Below are positions 4,018 through 7,528 of a stretch of DNA of 7,528 bases, in pieces. Source of the DNA: JBGPYM01 sp041493205 (lineage in GTDB: Bacteria; Bacteroidota; Ignavibacteria; UBA10030; UBA6906); NCBI GenBank assembly GCA_041493205.1, contig JBGPYM010000157.1, positions 1-7,528 on the forward strand, written 5' to 3'. The position numbers and the translations under genes are program-made. Every line of letters begins with the position of its first letter. The first letter of the stretch is position 1. The notes under the pieces were generated by a model. The model was not told the DNA's origin. It worked only from the letters and a program-made list of their open reading frames with translations, and ran no database searches.

Positions 4018-6827
4018 AGTGTGGTCCCTTTGACGACAACCATGGTTTCGTCGTCGTGTTGAGCGGCGTTCGAGGCAAACGTGTCGATTGCGTTCATCAG
4101 CGCATCGCGGATTGCAGCGGCTCCGGAATGGGCAGCGGCCGCGAGGGCGATCATGAGGCGTTCCTCGCCGTACAATTCGTTCGACTCATTCTGGGCCTCC
4201 GTCACCCCGTCGGTCACGAACAGGAGCACATCGCCCGTGGTATAATGAACGATTTTCTCTTCCAGCTCGGACGTAAAGAGCCCCGCGTTGTTGAGCCCGA
4301 GGCCGAGACCGCGCGGGGTGACCTTCTCCACCGTTCCCCCCGCCGCATGATAGTGATACAGGGGAAGGTGCCCTGCGCGTGCAAGGACCACCGTGCGGGC
4401 CTGTGCATCGAACGCCGCACCCACCGCGGTGACAAACGAATTCTTTTCCATGTCTCCGCAGAGAAGCCTGTTGGCGCGGATGAACAGGTCTCCCGGCGAG
4501 AGGCCGAACCCGTGGAGGGACCGGAGGATTCCCTGAATCTTCGCCATGTAGAGGGCGGCAGACGTCCCCTTCCCGCTCACGTCGCCGACCACGATCGTCA
4601 TCCGGTCCGCCGCTCCGTTCAGATAGTCAAAGAAATCCCCGCCGACTTCCATGGCCGGCACCGAAACGCCGGCGACGTCCAGACCCTTGAGGGCGGGCGT
4701 GTGCTGCGGGAGCGACGCAAGCTGAATCCGCCGGGCGATATCAAGCTCGTGCTTCATCCGCTCTTTTTCCGCAAGCTCTTCGTACAGGAACGCATTTTCC
4801 ATCGCAACCGCGGCCTGCTGCGATGCAGCGGCCAGGAACGCGTAATCCTCTTCGCGGTATGTCGCTTCGGAGAGTTTTTCCCCGAGGACCATTGCGCCGA
4901 GGAGTCGGTCCTTGGAGCGCACCGGAACCAGCAGATGGAATTCATGCGCGCGGAACGCATCTGCGAGCGGGACCGGGAGATACTCACTGCGCACGTGCTC
5001 GTGGACCCCTGCCAGGGCGGCCGGAAGCCCGTGCTCCACCGGCGTGCAGAATGCCACCCATTCACCGCGATCGATACCGGAGGCTTCGTGGCATGCGGAG
5101 ACGGCTCCCTCGCGGAAGAAGAACACGCCTGCACGCTTCACCTGCATCAACCCGGCGAGCCGCCGGGCCAGTCCGGTACCGAGATCGGCCATGCTGAGCG
5201 TCCGGGCGAGCACCTCGCCGAGTTCGCTCACCGCGCGGCGGTAATCGTATTCGGTCCGGTAGTATTTCTTGTCGATCCACGCCTGGCCGACTTTCCGGAC
5301 TTTCCAGAGGCCGTACCAGACCCCCACGCCGAGCGACATCAGGAGGAACCTGTTGGTCCATTCGGGAGGAATGCCGGCACGCTGGTCGTCCACCACCTCC
5401 ACAGAGGCGCCCCGGAACACGATCGCGGGCATGTGCCAATCGGTTTCCGAAAGCGACATGAACAGGCCGACGAGTGCATACGCAAGGGCAACGCCCCAGA
5501 CAATCGACACGATCGAATACTGAATGTTCCGCTTGACACGCAGGTGCATATCGAGCAGGTGGTAGCGCCCGATCGTATACAGATAGGAAAGTGTCAGCGG
5601 AATCAGGGCAACGCCGATGATCCAGAAGGGGGTCAGCGTCTGCCAGAAGGTAATGCCGGCCAATGATACTGCAGAAACGACGCCGACGCTGATACCGCAG
5701 ATCTTGATGACCCTGCTCAACCGCTTATGTTCGAGTGTGGCGCCCTTTCTGAACCTGATTCTCACCGCAATGTAATAGACGATCACCGCGCCCTGGCCGG
5801 CAAGACCCCCGAACTGACCGAAGATCCAGGCAGCGATGAGCCCCAGCACAGCGATGGCGTATCCCACCCACGGTATCCATCTCCGCGCGGTGAGGTCCTT
5901 CCGTTCGAGGGGGAAGAGGACCGCTGCCCAGAAAGCCATGGGCGTGCCGAACATGAATGCGACGATTACAGAAAAATTTCTTGCCTGGGAAAAGAAATTG
6001 GGGTCCGGGTCCCTGCGGATCTGGAGATTGATAAGAAAGTACCCCAGCAGGATGAGCGAGAGCCCGAGCGTCCGTGCGGCGCGGATCTGCGGCCGCTTGA
6101 GTGCGATAAAGGCGCCTGTTGAGAACATGAACATCCCGGAGAGGCAAAACACGAGCAATGCCAGCGGGAAGCCGAACTTCGCAAGTGTCACATGCAGCGT
6201 GAGGTACTGGTTCTTCCGGAGCACCTCGTACGTCAGTGCCTTGCCCGCCTGGCCCCTCCGGAGGATCAGGTCGGCTTCCTGTTCGTCCTTAAACGATTGG
6301 TCGTTGATGCGGAAAATGAGATCCCCGACTATCATCCCGGCCCGGTCTGAGGCCCCGCCGGGCGTCACCGCAGTCACCTCGATAAAATCCTTGATGACGA
6401 CGAATGCGCTGTCGGGGATATCATTCCTCCTGACAAGATATGTGAGGAAGATCCCCCGTTCAGGGCGATAGATCGTGAGTGTCAGGGAGGAATCGCGCGG
6501 CACGGATTCGACCGCCTGAGCGAACTCGGCGGGGGTGTAGACCGGTTTTCCCCGGGCGAGGTTGATGAGGTCACCGGTACAAACGGAGGGAACCAGCCCG
6601 GGTTCCCCGGGCGCAACCGGCTCCCGGGTTCCGGTGGTGAGCTGGACCGCACGGATATCCCTGACGACATACAGGTTCATCTTCGCGCGTGTTCTGGCAA
6701 AGACGTTTTCATCTGTGGGTGAACTGGCATAATTCACGAACGTCACGCCCGCCATGACCGCCAGCAGAAGGGTCAGAAGGCCGAGACAGAGCCGTAACAC
6801 TGATGCCCGCACACTGCCAAATCGCAT
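4014..6827 (-). CDS. PDZ-GAF-SpoIIE (RsbU-like) membrane PP2C serine phosphatase
   Basis: This is a 937-residue multidomain membrane signalling protein, numbered from the ATG at 6827. An N-terminal membrane anchor lies at about 9-30. A PDZ-like segment (about 45-135, diverged, with GDLINLARGKP) is followed by a clearer PDZ domain (about 145-216, with PGGASDRAGMIVGDLIFRIND). About eight or nine hydrophobic segments follow between 219 and 510. The DKKYYRTEYDYR motif (about 519-530) leads into a GAF-like domain (about 540-680), then a helical linker with ERMKHELDIARRIQ. The SpoIIE/PP2C domain at about 710-937 has all metal-binding motifs: GGDFFD (Asp731, Asp734), GDVSGKG (Asp749), VTDGVTE (Asp873) and HDDETMVVV (Asp925, Asp926). 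Relatives such as RsbU dephosphorylate a STAS anti-sigma antagonist; no such partner is encoded here, so the target is unknown. A TTG at 6842 would add five residues. The ATG is preferred because AGGGAG sits 5 nt before it. Confidence 0.93.
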   Translation of the reverse strand: MRFGSVRASVLRLCLGLLTLLLAVMAGVTFVNYASSPTDENVFARTRAKMNLYVVRDIRAVQLTTGTREPVAPGEPGLVPSVCTGDLINLARGKPVYTPAEFAQAVESVPRDSSLTLTIYRPERGIFLTYLVRRNDIPDSAFVVIKDFIEVTAVTPGGASDRAGMIVGDLIFRINDQSFKDEQEADLILRRGQAGKALTYEVLRKNQYLTLHVTLAKFGFPLALLVFCLSGMFMFSTGAFIALKRPQIRAARTLGLSLILLGYFLINLQIRRDPDPNFFSQARNFSVIVAFMFGTPMAFWAAVLFPLERKDLTARRWIPWVGYAIAVLGLIAAWIFGQFGGLAGQGAVIVYYIAVRIRFRKGATLEHKRLSRVIKICGISVGVVSAVSLAGITFWQTLTPFWIIGVALIPLTLSYLYTIGRYHLLDMHLRVKRNIQYSIVSIVWGVALAYALVGLFMSLSETDWHMPAIVFRGASVEVVDDQRAGIPPEWTNRFLLMSLGVGVWYGLWKVRKVGQAWIDKKYYRTEYDYRRAVSELGEVLARTLSMADLGTGLARRLAGLMQVKRAGVFFFREGAVSACHEASGIDRGEWVAFCTPVEHGLPAALAGVHEHVRSEYLPVPLADAFRAHEFHLLVPVRSKDRLLGAMVLGEKLSEATYREEDYAFLAAASQQAAVAMENAFLYEELAEKERMKHELDIARRIQLASLPQHTPALKGLDVAGVSVPAMEVGGDFFDYLNGAADRMTIVVGDVSGKGTSAALYMAKIQGILRSLHGFGLSPGDLFIRANRLLCGDMEKNSFVTAVGAAFDAQARTVVLARAGHLPLYHYHAAGGTVEKVTPRGLGLGLNNAGLFTSELEEKIVHYTTGDVLLFVTDGVTEAQNESNELYGEERLMIALAAAAHSGAAAIRDALMNAIDTFASNAAQHDDETMVVVKGTTL
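4025..4031 (-). promoter_or_regulatory. Ribosome binding site of aroF inside the phosphatase gene
   Basis: The minus-strand sequence AAAGGGA lies 7 nt before the aroF ATG, within the last codons (Lys-Gly) of the phosphatase gene. It would allow new initiation as well as coupling, unlike the downstream phosphoesterase, which lacks such a site. Confidence 0.55.
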
Positions 6828-6832
6828 ACTCG

Positions 6833-6838
6833 CTCCCT
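6833..6838 (-). promoter_or_regulatory. Ribosome binding site deciding the phosphatase start
   Basis: The minus-strand sequence AGGGAG is 5 nt before the ATG at 6827-6825. The upstream TTG alternative (6842-6840) has only AGGA at a 3-nt spacing, so the shorter protein is preferred. Confidence 0.55.
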
Positions 6839-6853
6839 GCAATCGTCCTGAGC

Positions 6854-6868
6854 GGCCCGTGACGGGCC
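6854..6868 (-). other. Short GC hairpin between the wecE-like gene and the phosphatase gene
   Basis: GGCCCG and CGGGCC form a perfect 6-bp stem around a TGA loop, starting at the last base of the wecE stop codon and lying about 27 nt before the phosphatase ATG. No T-run follows in the minus-strand direction, so it is not a standard intrinsic terminator. It could stall ribosomes, stabilise the upstream mRNA end, or mean nothing. Confidence 0.4.
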
Positions 6869-7527
6869 TACCACCGGTATTCGTGCAACGCGCCGACCAC
6901 GCGTTCCTGCTCCTCCGTGGTCAGCTCATAATAGAAAGGAAGCCTGAGAAGCCGGTCGCTGATATCCTCCGTAACGGGACAGTCCCCCTGTTTGCCGCCG
7001 AATTTCCTTCCCATGGCGGACAGGTGCAGCGGCAGGTAGTGAAACGCGCTGGCGATGTCCCGTGATCTGAGGTGTTTGATAATTCCCTGGCGTGCCGCAA
7101 GTGAAGGGGCCAGGAGGTAATACAGATGCCAGGGATGATCGCACCCTCCGGGAACCACCGGGAGCCGCACGCCGTGTTCCCCGGCCCAGGGTGCCAGATG
7201 TTCGTGGTAATAATCCCAGATGCGTTTTCTGGCCGTCTGGATACGCGCGCGCTGTTCGAGCTGTCCGAACAGAAACGCGGCAAGGAGTTCCGACGGAAGG
7301 TAGCTTGATCCGTAATCGACCCAGGTATACTTGTCCACCTGTCCCCGGAAGAACCTGCTCCTGTCGGTCCCCTTTTCGCGGATGATCTCGGCGCGTTCGA
7401 TCAGGCGCTGGTCGTTGACCAGCAACGCGCCGCCTTCGCCGCAGACGATGTTCTTCGTTTCGTGGAAACTGAGCGTTGCGAGGGATCCGAACGTGCCGAG
7501 CTGTTTCCCCCGGTAGCTCCCGAAGAG
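6868..7527 (-). CDS. wecE: dTDP-4-amino-4,6-dideoxygalactose transaminase (WecE/RffA type), 5' truncated by window end
   Basis: The last 219 residues of a DegT/DnrJ/EryC1 family PLP-dependent aminotransferase are visible; the frame runs off the right edge. In E. coli, WecE transfers an amino group from glutamate to dTDP-4-keto-6-deoxyglucose to make dTDP-Fuc4N for enterobacterial common antigen. The visible part holds the PLP-lysine motif SFHETKN (Lys codon at 7455-7453) and GEGGALLVND. The segments IERAEIIREKGTDRS, FFRGQVDKYTW, GSSYLPSELLAAFL, FHYLPLH and RLLRLPFYYELT follow in the same order as in E. coli WecE (about 375 residues in full). Strong resemblance to WecE rather than to other sugar aminotransferases supports the assignment, although the nucleotide-sugar substrate in this organism is inferred. 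An internal TTG near 7425 is an ordinary Leu codon, not the start. The next gene begins 40 nt after its stop on the same strand, so co-transcription is plausible. Confidence 0.9.
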   Translation of the reverse strand, partial: LFGSYRGKQLGTFGSLATLSFHETKNIVCGEGGALLVNDQRLIERAEIIREKGTDRSRFFRGQVDKYTWVDYGSSYLPSELLAAFLFGQLEQRARIQTARKRIWDYYHEHLAPWAGEHGVRLPVVPGGCDHPWHLYYLLAPSLAARQGIIKHLRSRDIASAFHYLPLHLSAMGRKFGGKQGDCPVTEDISDRLLRLPFYYELTTEEQERVVGALHEYRW

Positions 7528-7528
7528 C

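Noticed and set aside
3118..4062. A 314-codon plus-strand open frame opposite aroF
   Set aside because: It is the antisense shadow of a fully conserved DAHP synthase, with no domain and no ribosome binding site of note.
4056..5666. A 536-codon plus-strand open frame opposite the phosphatase gene
   Set aside because: It is rich in His, Arg, Glu and Gly with no recognisable domain, and is the antisense shadow of the GAF/SpoIIE coding region.
5836..6471. A 211-codon plus-strand open frame opposite the membrane part of the phosphatase
   Set aside because: Its Ser/Arg/Pro-rich composition is typical of reading a hydrophobic coding region backwards.
6828..6842. The TTG start giving a 942-residue phosphatase
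   Set aside because: The ATG five codons later has AGGGAG at a good distance, while the TTG has only AGGA at 3 nt. It cannot be fully excluded.
1..7528. Mobile element, CRISPR array, tRNA or rRNA in the window
   Set aside because: No transposase or integrase motif, regularly spaced direct repeats or RNA-gene signature was seen. Nearly all bases are accounted for by coding regions.

Overview
The window is a GC-rich (roughly 60% by eye), densely packed bacterial chromosome segment with seven protein genes and no sign of phage, IS element, CRISPR or RNA gene. The two genes at the window edges are truncated by the window ends. The gene set includes a kelch-repeat protein, ApaG, PanD, a Thermotoga-type DAHP synthase with an N-terminal regulatory domain, a membrane metallophosphoesterase, and a large PDZ/GAF/SpoIIE-type phosphatase. 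This would fit a Bacteroidota/Chlorobiota/Ignavibacteria-like or other environmental lineage. That placement is inference from protein style only, because no marker gene is present.

Plus strand, left (1-1817): the 3' part of a kelch-repeat beta-propeller gene comes first. A 109-bp gap follows, holding a good sigma70-like promoter (TTGAGG, 17 bp, extended TATATT) overlaid by a perfect 12-bp palindrome. Two small housekeeping genes then follow 33 bp apart: apaG and panD (aspartate decarboxylase, which supplies beta-alanine for pantothenate/CoA).

Minus strand, right (7528 down to 1814): this is a compact co-directional run. It starts with the 3' part of a WecE/RffA-type sugar aminotransferase. 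Next is a roughly 937-residue membrane protein with an N-terminal anchor, two PDZ-like domains, a multi-pass membrane region, a GAF-like domain and a complete PP2C/SpoIIE (RsbU-like) serine phosphatase. Then come a type I-beta DAHP synthase (first step of the shikimate pathway) and a four-TM metallophosphoesterase. The last three genes are joined by consecutive 4-nt ATGA overlaps, so they are very probably co-translated. The final stop codon of this run overlaps the panD stop codon tail-to-tail.

Functionally the minus-strand run mixes a signalling phosphatase, aromatic amino-acid entry and a membrane hydrolase behind a cell-surface-sugar gene. No partner-switching anti-sigma or STAS protein lies in the window, so the phosphatase's target is unknown. 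I found no convincing new multi-gene system. The most interesting points are the phosphatase architecture, the double-coupled operon and the palindrome-covered promoter.
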